Assembly (NCBI GenBank): GCA_900554695.1
Contig: USHV01000031.1
Span: 1 to 33,846 of the forward strand
Origin: an uncultured Prevotella sp.
GTDB lineage: Bacteria > Bacteroidota > Bacteroidia > Bacteroidales > Bacteroidaceae
Reading direction: 5' to 3'
Length of the DNA: 33,846 nt
In this document: one piece after another, positions 9,801 through 17,003 of the stretch
Layout of the letters: each line of letters starts with the position of its first letter
How positions within the stretch are numbered: position 1 is the first letter of the stretch
Notes under the pieces: model-generated
Database searches by the model: none
What the model was told of the DNA's origin: nothing
The model's input: only the letters and a program-made list of their open reading frames with translations
Translations under genes and position numbers: made by a program

Positions 9801-9878
9801 TATTCCAAAAAGCAGAATGATCACGGTCATCACCGTAGCGAGAACAGGTCTGCGTATGCTTATTTCGGAAATGTTCAT
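6840..9878 (-). CDS. RND multidrug efflux pump, HAE1 family (AcrB-like inner membrane transporter)
   Basis: 1012-residue proton-driven transporter of the hydrophobe/amphiphile efflux family. It has the standard layout of two repeats, each with one membrane helix, a large periplasmic loop and five further helices. The N-terminus (ISIRRPVLATVMTVIILLFG) is typical. The proton relay residues are present: the Asp pair D400-D401 in VGLVVDDAIV (helix 4) and K912 in GLVAKNGIL (helix 10). Porter-domain motifs such as DVRDKVSRA are also visible. The gene lies 21 bases after the adaptor gene and overlaps the channel gene by 11 bases. Substrates cannot be told from sequence; bile salts, detergents and antibiotics are common for gut and oral relatives. 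Confidence 0.95.
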   Translation of the reverse strand: MNISEISIRRPVLATVMTVIILLFGIIGYAYLGVREYPSVDNPIISVTCSYAGANADVIENQITEPLEQNINGIPGIRSLTSTSEQGKSRITVEFELSVDLETAANDVRDKVSRAQRYLPRDCDPPTVSKADADASPILMVALQSEKRPLLELSEIADLTVKEQLQTIPDVSSVSIWGEKKYSMRLWLDPIKMAGYGITPMDVKNAVDNENVELPSGSIEGNTIELNIRTMGLMNTAKMFDDLIVKSDGNRIIRFSDIGRAELGAADIKSYMKMNGVPMVGVVVVPQPGANHIDIADAVYKRMEQMKKDLPEDVKYSYGFDNTKFIRASINEVKQTVYEAFLLVIIIIFLFLRDWRVTLVPCIVIPVSLIGSFFIMYLFGFSINVLTMLAVVLAVGLVVDDAIVMTENIYIRIERGMSPKEAGIEGAKEIFFAVISTTITLVAVFFPIVFMEGTTGRLFREFSMVISGAVIISAFSALTFTPMLATKLLKQKKKKNAFYRATEPFFEGLNSIYERSLKYVLRHRMWILPLIALMLVLIVVLWGKIPSEMAPLEDRSMITINTRGAEGVTYEYIRDYTEDINRVVDSIIPDAEAVTARVSSGSGNIQVTLKDMADRDYSQMDVAEKLSAAVQKKTKARSFVQQQSSFGGRRSRMPIQYVLQATNLEKLEKVLPKFMEKVYENPVFQMADVDLKFSKPEARIHINRDKANVMGVSTRDLSETLQYGLSGQRMGYFYMNGKQYEILGEINRQQRNKPADLRAIYLRSNDGKMIQMDNLIEIENTIAPPKLYRYNRFVSATVSAGLAEGKTIGQGLDEMDKIAKEVLDDTFRTSLAGDSKDFRESSSSLMFAFILALVLIYLILAAQFESFKDPFIIMLTVPLAITGALIFMYFGDITMNVFSQIGIIMLIGLVAKNGILIVEFANQKQQDGMDKLTAVREAAKQRLRPILMTSASTILGLIPLAFATGEGCNQRIAMGVAVVGGMLVSTILTMYVVPAVYSFISTNRIKKITNDK

Positions 9879-9899
9879 TATTCGTGTTTTTTATGTGCA

Positions 9900-10982
9900 T
9901 TAATCAATCTTATCGAGAGTTACCGGCAAATCGGTGCGGAGCTGCAGCGTTCCTGAAGTTATCAGCGTGTCGCCTACGCTAAGTCCTCTTAACACCTGTA
10001 CCTTGTCCTCCGTTCTCAGTCCGATAGTTATCTCCACCGGCTGAGCCTTTCCCGATTTGTAAAGGAACACCTTGTCTTTACCCATTTCGGGTACGACAGC
10101 CTCAGAAGGAATGGCTATTGCGTCCTTTATTTCCTGTTTCTTCAGATTGATGCTGGCATACCGTCCCGGCGTCAGTTTACCGTCGGCATTGGCATATATC
10201 GCGCGTACTGTAAGAGTGTGAGTGTTCATGTCGATGGCAGACTCCTTGGCATAGACCTTTGCCGGGAATGTGTGGAGCACTCCGTCGATGGAGAACTGAA
10301 GCCTTGTGCCCGGCTTGATGTCTCTCGCGTATCGTTCGGGAATGGCGAACTCCACCTTCAGCGGAACTATTCTCGTCAGCTTGCTCACGACCGTCTGCGG
10401 TGTGGCGTATGCACCGACGCTTATCTGCCGCAATCCGATTATTCCGTCGAACGGTGCCCGCAGCTCTGTCAGTTCTATCTGAGCTTTCACTATGTCGATG
10501 TCGGCCTGCAGCGTGGCAAGCTCCGTGTTCACCTGTTCATAGGCTTCCTGACTTACGGCGTCGTGCTGCAACAGCGTGCGCTGTCTGTAAACACGGTCTT
10601 TGGCGAGCTTGAGCTGCGACACCAGTCTCTTGAGTTCGGCCTGCAGTTTCTTGTCGTTCACCTTTGCCAGGAGCTGTCCTTTTTTCACGTGCACGCCCTC
10701 TTTGAACATTATGCTTACCACCTGTCCGGACGTCTCAAAAGACAGATCGACGCTTTCGTCCGGAATGAGTGTTCCGGTGACTGTGAACTCGTCGGTCAGG
10801 GGCCCGGTCTTTATGATTGTGGCGTTTACGTTCAGCTGTTTGTTTTTTCCCCTTCCGCCCTGTACTACCTTTTCGGCATCAGCCAGTTCGGAGTTGGTTT
10901 TAGGCATTTGTGAATACACACCCCACACGACCAGTGCGCATATGATAGCAGCTATCAGGCCCCATTTCAGTTTTTTGTTCAT
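9900..10982 (-). CDS. RND efflux periplasmic adaptor (membrane fusion protein)
   Basis: 360-residue HlyD/AcrA-type adaptor joining the pump to the TolC-like channel. One N-terminal membrane anchor spans about residues 7-24 and there is no lipobox. A split lipoyl domain follows (SGQVVSIMFKEGVHVKKGQ near residue 90; LRAPFDGIIG near 180), flanking a coiled-coil hairpin of about 60 residues. Beta-barrel and membrane-proximal domains come after (IVPLKVEFAIPERYA; AIAIPSEAVVP). It is the first gene of the operon adaptor-pump-channel. No regulator gene is adjacent. Confidence 0.93.
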   Translation of the reverse strand: MNKKLKWGLIAAIICALVVWGVYSQMPKTNSELADAEKVVQGGRGKNKQLNVNATIIKTGPLTDEFTVTGTLIPDESVDLSFETSGQVVSIMFKEGVHVKKGQLLAKVNDKKLQAELKRLVSQLKLAKDRVYRQRTLLQHDAVSQEAYEQVNTELATLQADIDIVKAQIELTELRAPFDGIIGLRQISVGAYATPQTVVSKLTRIVPLKVEFAIPERYARDIKPGTRLQFSIDGVLHTFPAKVYAKESAIDMNTHTLTVRAIYANADGKLTPGRYASINLKKQEIKDAIAIPSEAVVPEMGKDKVFLYKSGKAQPVEITIGLRTEDKVQVLRGLSVGDTLITSGTLQLRTDLPVTLDKID

Positions 10983-11094
10983 CTTTTAGTTTTTAGTTTA
11001 TTAGTTCGGTTGCATAATGTGCAGATACGGTCTTTTGCGGTTACAAAAGATTCTGTCACACGAAAAAAAGTATTGTAAATCAGTATTGGATATG

Positions 11095-11126
11095 CGAAGA
11101 TAATAAATTAGAATATAGAACCCAAA
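11095..11126 (-). promoter_or_regulatory. Probable promoter of the RND efflux operon
   Basis: On the minus strand TTTG (11123-11126) is followed after 20 bases by TATCTTCG (11095-11102), one mismatch from TAnnTTTG. Transcription would begin near 11088, about 105 bases before the adaptor start. Confidence 0.45.
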
Positions 11127-11374
11127 AAGTTTTTACATTATTTATGGATTATGATTGAAAATATTTGAAAAACCGAGGCTGTTTTTTCCGATTTTATGTT
11201 TTTATCTTCCTGAAAATGCAAAATTATTAAATACGGGCACATCCGGTGGATAGTTGGTGATAATAAAGAACTTATCCGCATGCCATATAAATTTCCCGTT
11301 AGTCGGATAAATGTTTTCCACATTATTTCTCACGCTTAATATCATCGCTTTACACGAAAACTCAAAGGATGAAC

Positions 11375-11806
11375 TTACAGTTTTTCTTGACGTAATTTTG
11401 ACAAAATATTTTCTCAAAAGAGGTGTAAAGGAATGTTAAAACAGGCGTTGCGGAGGCCGTTTCGGGCTTTATGGTCTTTAGATATACCCCATAACATAGT
11501 CCAAAACAATGAAGATAGCGTTCTGATATTGCCCATTTTGCAGTCTGATAAAGCCTATATTAGGGTGCGAAATGGCCCATTTCAGCCTCCAATATAGGCC
11601 ATTTCGCATGCTGAAATGGTGCTTTTCGCAATGCGAGGAAATGCCTGTTAAATATAAATCATTGATATTCAATGTCTTACAAAAATCTATTATATTCCGC
11701 GTATTTGCATCCGAGGGAAAGTCTGCGCGCAAATACGCGCTTATTTTTCGGGGTAGAGTGGGAAACCGGGGCATGAAAATCTAAATCCGGTTATAAATTG
11801 AAAGTA
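11375..11806. repeat. 432-bp intergenic repeat, copy A
   Basis: This stretch closely resembles 28559-28990 in the same orientation over its whole length. Shared blocks include TTTTGACAAAATATTTTC, GTAAAGGAATGTTAAA, ATACCCCATAACATAGTCC, GAAATGGTGCTTTTCGCA, ATAAATCATTGATATTCAAT and a hairpin near the right end. It contains the inverted repeat TGCGAAATGGCC (11566-11577) with GGCCATTTCGCA (11597-11608), and a competing one, GCCTATATT (11553-11561) with AATATAGGC (11591-11599). Open frames on both strands are conserved together between copies, as expected from nucleotide-level duplication rather than coding. No terminal inverted repeats, target duplication or transposase are seen. Confidence 0.8.
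11698..11739. repeat. Conserved hairpin in repeat copy A
   Basis: CGCGTATTTGC at 11698-11708 pairs perfectly with GCAAATACGCG at 11729-11739, followed by CTTATTTTT. The 20-base loop contains GGAAAGTCTG, which is also present in copy B. The form resembles a terminator on the plus strand, although no gene immediately precedes it. Confidence 0.65.
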
Positions 11807-12101
11807 TCCTGTATCTTTTTCATCCGGCAAAAGATACCGATGCTGCTTCGATTGGGAAACGTCTGCCTTTTTGTCGGAATTAAGCGTGGATTCGTTCCTA
11901 CAGATTCTGAATGTGCGCATCTTCGGTTGCATATCAGTCTGTTGTCGTGTTCATGACTATCTGTATCGGTTGCCGGTTTCGCTGCCGGCGCATCGTCCAC
12001 GGTCTGTCGGCAAGCGGGCGGATAGTGTCTGCATCACGGTTTTCGGTTCGTCTTTAAAATCGCGGATATGGCGGTCGGGCGTTAAATTCCGAAGATAATA
12101 A

Positions 12102-12133
12102 TTTGGATGTTTAAAAACTAATATTTATATTTG
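12102..12133 (+). promoter_or_regulatory. Bacteroidetes-type promoter for frr
   Basis: TTTG at 12102-12105 and TATATTTG at 12126-12133 are separated by 20 bases, a full match to the group consensus. Transcription would begin near 12140, leaving a leader of about 155 bases before frr. Confidence 0.75.
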
Positions 12134-12180
12134 CAAAAATAAAAAAGCCTGTTTGCCGCGCTTGCAGCATTCCGGAAGGG

Positions 12181-12254
12181 TTACATCCGAGACCGTCTGC
12201 GGGCTGCTGAATGCCATGAAAGCTTCGGATGCGGTGCTCGGGTGTCGGATGTAA
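12181..12254 (+). promoter_or_regulatory. Structured frr leader with two alternative hairpins
   Basis: TTACATCCGA at 12181-12190 pairs perfectly with TCGGATGTAA at 12245-12254. The same 5' arm (CATCCGA, 12184-12190) can also pair with TCGGATG at 12225-12231. The two pairings are mutually exclusive. The element lies wholly inside the predicted 5' untranslated leader of frr, 41 bases before its start codon. It matches no riboswitch I recognise. Confidence 0.5.
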
Positions 12255-12295
12255 GATTACAGCTAAACCAAATAAACAAACAATAATAAGAAGAT

Positions 12296-12856
12296 ATGAT
12301 TGACGTTAAAGAGACATTAAATGCCGCCGGTGAGCGCATGGAGATGGCTGCGATGTATCTTGAAGAGCAGCTTGCCCGCATACGTGCCGGACGTGCCAAC
12401 GTGGCCATTCTCGAAGGTGTGAGAGTGAACTCTTACGGTTCGATGGTGCCATTGAATCAGGTTGCCAACGTATCAGTGCCCGACCCACGTACCATCGCCA
12501 TCCGTCCTTGGGACAAGAAGGCCATCCGCGACATAGAGAAAGCCATCATGGACAGCGACGTAGGCATAACTCCTGAGAACAACGGTGAGATTATCCGTCT
12601 CGGCATTCCGCAGCCAACGGAGGAGCGTCGCCGCGATCTGGTGAAACAATGCAACAAGATTGGCGAGAAGACAAAGGTGGAAGTGCGCAACGCACGTTCA
12701 GAGACAAAGGAGAAACTGAAGAAAGCCATCAAGGACGGACTGTCTGAAGACAACGAGAAGGACGCCGAACAGGAACTTCAGAAGATTCACGACAAGTACA
12801 TCAAGAAGATTGATGAGCTGCTCGCTGAAAAGACAAAAGAAATAATGACAGTATAA
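12296..12856 (+). CDS. frr: Ribosome recycling factor
   Basis: 186-residue cytoplasmic protein that, with EF-G, splits post-termination ribosomes. Length and sequence are standard: LARIRAGRANVAILEGVRVNSYGS near the N-terminus, VPDPRTIAIRPWDKKAIRDIEKAI in the middle, and the C-terminal helix of the three-helix bundle with RRRDLVKQCNKIGEKTKVEVRNAR. The ATG at 12296 is the natural family start (MIDVKETLNAAGERM). It is followed at 134 bases by rsgA, another ribosome-associated gene, which probably has its own promoter. Confidence 0.97.
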   Translation: MIDVKETLNAAGERMEMAAMYLEEQLARIRAGRANVAILEGVRVNSYGSMVPLNQVANVSVPDPRTIAIRPWDKKAIRDIEKAIMDSDVGITPENNGEIIRLGIPQPTEERRRDLVKQCNKIGEKTKVEVRNARSETKEKLKKAIKDGLSEDNEKDAEQELQKIHDKYIKKIDELLAEKTKEIMTV

Positions 12857-12948
12857 ATTCACTGAAAAGAAAGAAAATAAACGCGGCGCGCACCGGCTGT
12901 CACGGATGTTCTGTATGATTATTCCGGCTGTCCGTAATGCGTGTGTGG

Positions 12949-12979
12949 TTTGTTTTCTTTCTTCTCTTTTTTATATTTT
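12949..12979 (+). promoter_or_regulatory. Possible promoter for rsgA
   Basis: TTTG at 12949-12952 is followed after 19 bases by TATATTTT at 12972-12979, one mismatch from consensus. The start of transcription would fall only a few bases before the ATG at 12991, giving an almost leaderless message. It would exclude the in-frame ATG at 12937. Confidence 0.45.
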
Positions 12980-12990
12980 TTCCCATTACG

Positions 12991-13923
12991 ATGCAAGGCT
13001 TAGTGATAAAGAATACCGGTAGCTGGTACACGGTGAAGACCGTGGAAGGCGATATCGTGGAATGCAAGATTAAAGGAAACTTCCGGCTCAAGGGCATCCG
13101 CAGTACCAATCCTGTGGCTGTGGGCGACCACGTGGAGATAGAGCGCAACCAGCAGGACACGGCATTCATCACTGCCATTGACGACCGTAAGAACTACATC
13201 ATACGCAAATCGCAGAACCTGAGCAAGCAGAGTCACATCATAGCTGCCAATGTGGATCAGGCATTTCTCGTTGTGACGGTGGAGCGTCCGCAGACAAGCA
13301 CCACGTTCATCGATCGCTTCCTGGCTACGGCTGAGGCTTACAGCGTGCCCGTTGTGCTCGTGTTCAACAAGACCGACCTGCTCGACGACGATCTAATGCA
13401 CTATCAGCAGATGATGATCGACCTTTATGAGACGGTGGGCTATAAGTGTGTTCAGGTGTCGGCTCAGACAGGTGAGGGCATGGAACAGCTCAAGGACTTG
13501 TTGCGCGGAAAAATCACTCTGCTGAGCGGAAACAGCGGAGTGGGCAAGTCGACGATGATAAACAGGCTGCTGCCCGGTGTCAATCTGCGCACGGCGGAGA
13601 TAAGCGACGCCCACAATACGGGCATGCACACCACCACTTTCAGCGAGATGTTGCCTTTGCCCGGCGGAGGATATATCATTGACACGCCGGGAATAAAGGG
13701 CTTCGGCACGTTTAACATGGAGCCGGAGGAGCTTACGAGCTATTTCAAGGAGATATTCCATTTCTCAAAGAACTGCCGTTTCAGCAACTGCACCCACACC
13801 CATGAGCCCGGATGTGCCGTGCTCAAGGCTGTTGAAGACCATTACATCGCGGCGAGCCGTTATCAGAGTTATCTGTCGATGCTCGAGGATAAGGACGAGA
13901 ACAAATACCGAGAGGCTTATTGA
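12991..13923 (+). CDS. rsgA: Ribosome small subunit-dependent GTPase A
   Basis: Circularly permuted GTPase that assists late maturation of the 30S subunit. With the start at 12991 it has 310 residues. The order is an N-terminal OB-fold (MQGLVIKNTGSWYTVKT...), G4 motif NKTD, then G1 motif GNSGVGKST, G3 DTPG (IIDTPGIKGFG), and a C-terminal zinc-binding segment with CRFSNCTHTHEPGC. An ATG at 12937 in frame would add 18 mostly Phe/Leu residues encoded by the T-rich promoter region, and homologues begin at MQG/MKG-type starts, so 12991 is preferred. The gene converges with the hydrolase pseudogene, 22 bases away. Confidence 0.95.
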   Translation: MQGLVIKNTGSWYTVKTVEGDIVECKIKGNFRLKGIRSTNPVAVGDHVEIERNQQDTAFITAIDDRKNYIIRKSQNLSKQSHIIAANVDQAFLVVTVERPQTSTTFIDRFLATAEAYSVPVVLVFNKTDLLDDDLMHYQQMMIDLYETVGYKCVQVSAQTGEGMEQLKDLLRGKITLLSGNSGVGKSTMINRLLPGVNLRTAEISDAHNTGMHTTTFSEMLPLPGGGYIIDTPGIKGFGTFNMEPEELTSYFKEIFHFSKNCRFSNCTHTHEPGCAVLKAVEDHYIAASRYQSYLSMLEDKDENKYREAY

Positions 13924-13945
13924 CGTGTCTGCCGGCGCAGCGTCA

Positions 13946-15188
13946 TCATAAGGAATTTATCCAGCCGGCAATATCCTTCATCACGTCTTCAGACATTGTT
14001 TCCTCTATCGCTCCGTACTCATCGGCATATCCTGTCGTGCAGTGCTGGAACAGATGGTTGAGGCCGTCGTATTCCTTTATCATGTTTTTCGGGTTGTGCG
14101 GGAGCAGACTCTTTATTCTGTCGAGGTTGAGTCGGGGCTTCACCTGTGTGTCCATCGTTCCGTTCAGAGCCATCACCGGACACGTTGTTGAGGCTATCAC
14201 GTCAGCCGGATCGTAGTTTACGAAGTATCTGAGCCACGCGTTCCCTTCGGTCTCAGCCTGTTCTTATGTCCGCTGCGGTAACATCGGCTGGTTGTCCCAT
14301 ACGTCTGAGTGCGTCGTTGCTTTGTCCGGCTACTATCGTGTCGCCCTTAACACCCGTTCCTGCCAGGCTCACGATGAAGTCGGCATTGCCGTCGGCAGCC
14401 AGCATGAAGGCTATCGTTCCGCCCTCGCTGTGGCCTATTACTCCTATGCGTGAGAACTTTCCGTGCATGCCGCGCAGCATCTCGAGTCCGGCCGCGGCAT
14501 CCTTCATGAAGTCGGCCGTTGTGGCTTTTGCGGCGTCGCCGGTCGATTTACCGGTTCCGCGGTCGTCATATCTCAGCGATGCTATGCCGTTGCGTGCCAG
14601 TCGGTCGGCCAGGACAAGAAAGGGTTTGTGTCCGAACACCTCCTCGTCGCGGTTCTGCAGACCGCTTCCGCTCACCATAATCACCACCGGCACAGGCTTC
14701 TTTCCGTCGTAGCCTTCGGGCCATGTCAGTGTGCCGCTGAGCACTGCTCCCGCTGCCTTGTTCTCAAAGCTCACCTCCTGTGTGGTGTAACCCAGTGGCG
14801 GTTTGGGCGTCTGTGGTCTGTTCATCACCACGCCGCCACGCTTCAGGTCGAGCCTGAACGGCATGCCCATTTGCGTGAAACGTCCCGTTATCAAGTCTTT
14901 TGTGATGCGTCCGGCATACGTTGCCGCGATGTCGGGCACGGTTATGTTGATGGAGTCCGCCGTGAGAACGTTCACCTCTGTCTTTATTCCCTTTGCTCCC
15001 TGCATTGGACTGTCAAGTGTGCAACTCGGCTTTCCGTCGCTGCCTGTGGCGATGTTGAGCACCAGCGGCAGTTCTTTTCCCTGTCCTAAAATCAGATTGC
15101 CCGACCATTGTCCGTCGGTTGTCTGTGCCGTCATGTCAGCCGCACAGGCGAGGAGTATTGCGGATATGAATGTGAAAGCAGCTTTCAT
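13946..15188 (-). pseudogene. Alpha/beta hydrolase, interrupted by a frameshift
   Basis: The N-terminal part (15188 to 14253) starts with a signal peptide (MKAAFTFISAILLACAADMTAQ). It has a small beta domain, then an alpha/beta hydrolase core with SLRYDDRGTGKS and the nucleophile elbow GHSEGG (S254). This frame stops at 14253-14255. The rest of the fold continues in another frame from about 14270 to 13946: QAETEGNAWLRYF, then ALNGTMDTQV with the catalytic Asp and GLNHLFQH with the catalytic His. The break lies at about 14255-14275. Homologues as I recall them have several tens of residues between these segments that are missing here, so a small deletion may have caused the shift. The start overlaps the upstream gene as ATGA. 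A sequencing error is possible but would not explain the missing residues. Confidence 0.75.
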
Positions 15189-15646
15189 CCTTTTCTTTTT
15201 ATGAGTGTTCTGAATACCACGAGTGTCACGCATAAGGCTATGACAAGCAGTATGGGATATATCGAATCCTTGTTTGCCGGATCGGCGGCACTGCCGAGAA
15301 AGGCGAGGCCCATCTCTAAAGCCATGACTCTTGCCATGCGTATTATCAGTGAGTATTGCGCGGTGTTGTGCAGTTTTATGTGTATGTTGATCATCCGGTC
15401 GGGGAAGTATGCAGCTACCAGACACAGCAATACTGCCGCCGTACCGATGATGCTGTTCACAAGAATGCGGCCCGCCTCGTTGCTGCCTTCAGACATCGAT
15501 ATGATGACGGTCTGGTCGATGCTTTGCAGGTCGTTCATTGTCACGACCCACATTATTATTACTATGATTGCAGCCGCCGCCTCAAAGATGTTGCCTTCCA
15601 TTGTGCGGTACACCTTTATTCTGTTTTCATTATTCTTCAGTCTCAT
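15185..15646 (-). CDS. Small integral membrane protein, DUF1648-like
   Basis: 153 residues with three or four hydrophobic segments: about 22-38 (AAAAIIVIIMWVVTM), 62-82 (ILVNSIIGTAAVLLCLVAAYF), 100-118 and 130-147 (YPILLVIALCVTLVVF). The layout, with a loop after the first helix and a NTAQYSLIIRMARVMALEM segment, resembles Bacteroidetes DUF1648 proteins, though the match is weak and the function unknown. The start at 15646 overlaps the ribbon-helix-helix gene by 17 bases, and the stop overlaps the hydrolase start as ATGA, so the three are translationally coupled. A downstream Met at 15601 is an alternative start. Confidence 0.7.
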   Translation of the reverse strand: MRLKNNENRIKVYRTMEGNIFEAAAAIIVIIMWVVTMNDLQSIDQTVIISMSEGSNEAGRILVNSIIGTAAVLLCLVAAYFPDRMINIHIKLHNTAQYSLIIRMARVMALEMGLAFLGSAADPANKDSIYPILLVIALCVTLVVFRTLIKRKG

Positions 15647-15833
15647 CGTTTTCTTTCTTTTCCTGCTTCTTTTTCTTCAGACGACCGCTCTTGCGCAGTG
15701 CCTCCGTGATGATCCATTGCAGCTGCCCGTTGGTGCTGCGGAACTCATCGGCTGCCCACGCTTCGATGGCATTCATCATATCGGCGTCGATTCTGAGAAT
15801 GAAGCTCTTTGTCTTATTTTCCTTTTTTGCCAT
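15630..15833 (-). CDS. Arc-like ribbon-helix-helix protein
   Basis: 67 residues. SFILRIDADMMNAIEAWAADEF fits the beta-strand and first helix of an Arc/MetJ-type ribbon-helix-helix fold, and TNGQLQWIITEALRKSGR fits the second helix with the characteristic turn. The C-terminus is a highly charged Lys/Glu tail. Such proteins bind DNA as dimers. It is the second gene of the SPFH operon, 69 bases after it, and could autoregulate the operon, possibly through the repeats at 17004-17109. Alternatively the fold serves protein-protein contacts; similar small genes beside Band-7 genes occur in other Bacteroidales, as far as I recall. Confidence 0.75.
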   Translation of the reverse strand: MAKKENKTKSFILRIDADMMNAIEAWAADEFRSTNGQLQWIITEALRKSGRLKKKKQEKKENDETEE

Positions 15834-15874
15834 GTCAGTATTTTGTCATGACCGGTTGTTTTTAATGCTTTATC

Positions 15875-15897
15875 CGGGCCGGCATGGTGCCGGCCCG
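15875..15897 (-). promoter_or_regulatory. Strong intercistronic hairpin after the SPFH gene
   Basis: CGGGCCGGCA at 15875-15884 pairs with TGCCGGCCCG at 15888-15897: ten GC-rich pairs with a three-base loop, just after the SPFH stop codon. No T run follows on the minus strand, so it is more likely an RNA-stabilising or partial-termination structure that sets SPFH apart from the downstream genes than a full terminator. Confidence 0.55.
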
Positions 15898-15902
15898 TTC
15901 AC

Positions 15903-16865
15903 TTAATGATTCAGAGTGCCTGTGTTCACTACCGGTTGCGCGGCCTCGTCGCTGCAGAGCACCACCATGAGATTGCTCACCATGGCAGCCTTCTTGTCGT
16001 CGTCGAGTTCCACAACATCCTCGTCTGACAGCTTCTGGAGTGCCATCTTGACCATCGATACGGCACCTTCCACGATTTTCTCTCTTGCCATGATTATGGC
16101 CGATGCCTGCTGGCGGCGCAACATTACGGCCGCAATCTCGGGAGCATAAGCCAGATAGTTGATGCGTGCCTCCACAATCTCGATGCCCGCCATGTTCAGA
16201 CGCTCGTCCAGTTTCTCTTCCAACTGTTTGTTAATCTCCTCGCCTCCGCTGCGCAGAGTCAGTTCGCCGGTGTTCTGTTCGTTGTCGTCGTAGGCATAGA
16301 GACCGGCTGTCTGGCGCAGCGCGGCGTCGCTCTGTATCTTCACGAAGTTCTCAAACGCCTTCATGACGCTCGATACTGAGTTGCCTACGGCGTTCTGGTT
16401 GCCCGACTGTGCCATTGTCTGCGAGTCGATCTCGAACATCGCCTTGTACGTGTCTTTGAGCTTCCACACCAGCACCAGACCTATCATCACCGGATTACCT
16501 GTCTTGTCGTTCACCTTTATCGGTTCCACGTCGAGATTGCGTGCACGCATCGACAGTTTCTTAGTAGAGATGAACGGATTGACCCAGAAGTAGCCGACGC
16601 GGGTGAATGTGCCTTTGTACTGGCCGAAGAACATCATCACCCGTGCCTCGTTTGGCTCGAGTTGCATCATGCCGCACCACATTATCAGTGCCACAATAGC
16701 GAGCAGACCGCCACACACACCGGTGGTGATACCGCATGCGGAATCGCCGATGTTGATGCCAAGCACAATGAGTGCGATGCTCGCGAGGGTGAGAAACAGA
16801 TTGACAAACAGCATCAGAAATCCGTTGAGTGTCATTCCCTTGAATGTAAATTCCTTGTTTTCCAT
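15903..16865 (-). CDS. SPFH/Band-7 domain membrane protein
   Basis: 320-residue member of the stomatin/prohibitin/flotillin/HflK superfamily, which forms ring-like membrane scaffolds. Two N-terminal membrane helices span about residues 12-37 and 45-66. The SPFH core follows: LEPNEARVMMFFGQYKGT, VGYFWVNPFISTKKLSMRARNLDVEPIKVNDKTGNPV and VVWKLKDTY-like LVLVWKLKDTYKAMF. A helical region NKQLEEKLDERLNMAGIEIVEARINYLAYAPEIAAVMLRRQQASA is typical of the coiled-coil end. It leads an operon with a ribbon-helix-helix protein, a small membrane protein and a hydrolase. A matching promoter and a 22-bp repeat array lie upstream. Client or function is unknown. Confidence 0.9.
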   Translation of the reverse strand: MENKEFTFKGMTLNGFLMLFVNLFLTLASIALIVLGINIGDSACGITTGVCGGLLAIVALIMWCGMMQLEPNEARVMMFFGQYKGTFTRVGYFWVNPFISTKKLSMRARNLDVEPIKVNDKTGNPVMIGLVLVWKLKDTYKAMFEIDSQTMAQSGNQNAVGNSVSSVMKAFENFVKIQSDAALRQTAGLYAYDDNEQNTGELTLRSGGEEINKQLEEKLDERLNMAGIEIVEARINYLAYAPEIAAVMLRRQQASAIIMAREKIVEGAVSMVKMALQKLSDEDVVELDDDKKAAMVSNLMVVLCSDEAAQPVVNTGTLNH

Positions 16866-16914
16866 AAAAGCGTAATAATTTAGTTATTTTAGTTTTGATA
16901 TTATTTTGATATCG

Positions 16915-16946
16915 CAAATATATTATTTTATTTCTTACGGAGCAAC
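16915..16946 (-). promoter_or_regulatory. Promoter of the SPFH operon
   Basis: On the minus strand GTTG (16943-16946) precedes TATATTTG (16915-16922) by 20 bases. The -7 element is perfect and the -33 element has one mismatch. Transcription would start near 16908, some 43 bases before the SPFH start codon. Confidence 0.65.
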
Positions 16947-17003
16947 ATATCGGACTATGATTTAACGTAAATTAATATGTCGTATTTTTCATTCCGTTCA
17001 CGT

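Larger units (their letters stand above)
10983..12295. other. 1.3-kb intergenic region between the efflux operon and frr
   Basis: No convincing gene is seen; short open frames here lack signal, motif or start context. Contents from left to right: the efflux operon promoter; a 7-bp inverted repeat TTATCCG (11272-11278) with CGGATAA (11304-11310); repeat copy A (11375-11806); a 9-bp hairpin GTATCTTTT (11811-11819) with AAAAGATAC (11829-11837); and the frr promoter and structured leader. Confidence 0.7.

Noticed and set aside
11698..11739. Resemblance of the GGAAAGTC loop to the conserved GAGGAAAGTCC segment of RNase P RNA
   Set aside because: Only eight to ten bases agree and the rest of the RNA is absent; coincidence.
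11478..11774. Minus-strand frame in repeat A as a small protein, with its counterpart at 28642-28968
   Set aside because: The plus-strand frames are conserved to a similar degree, which fits nucleotide-level duplication; neither frame has a signal, motif or promoter.
11871..12098. Plus-strand 75-codon frame before frr
   Set aside because: No motif, no promoter or start context, and it runs into the frr promoter region.
12937..12990. Hydrophobic N-terminal extension of RsgA
   Set aside because: It is a Phe/Leu run encoded by T-rich promoter-like DNA, and RsgA is a soluble protein whose homologues begin at the OB-fold.
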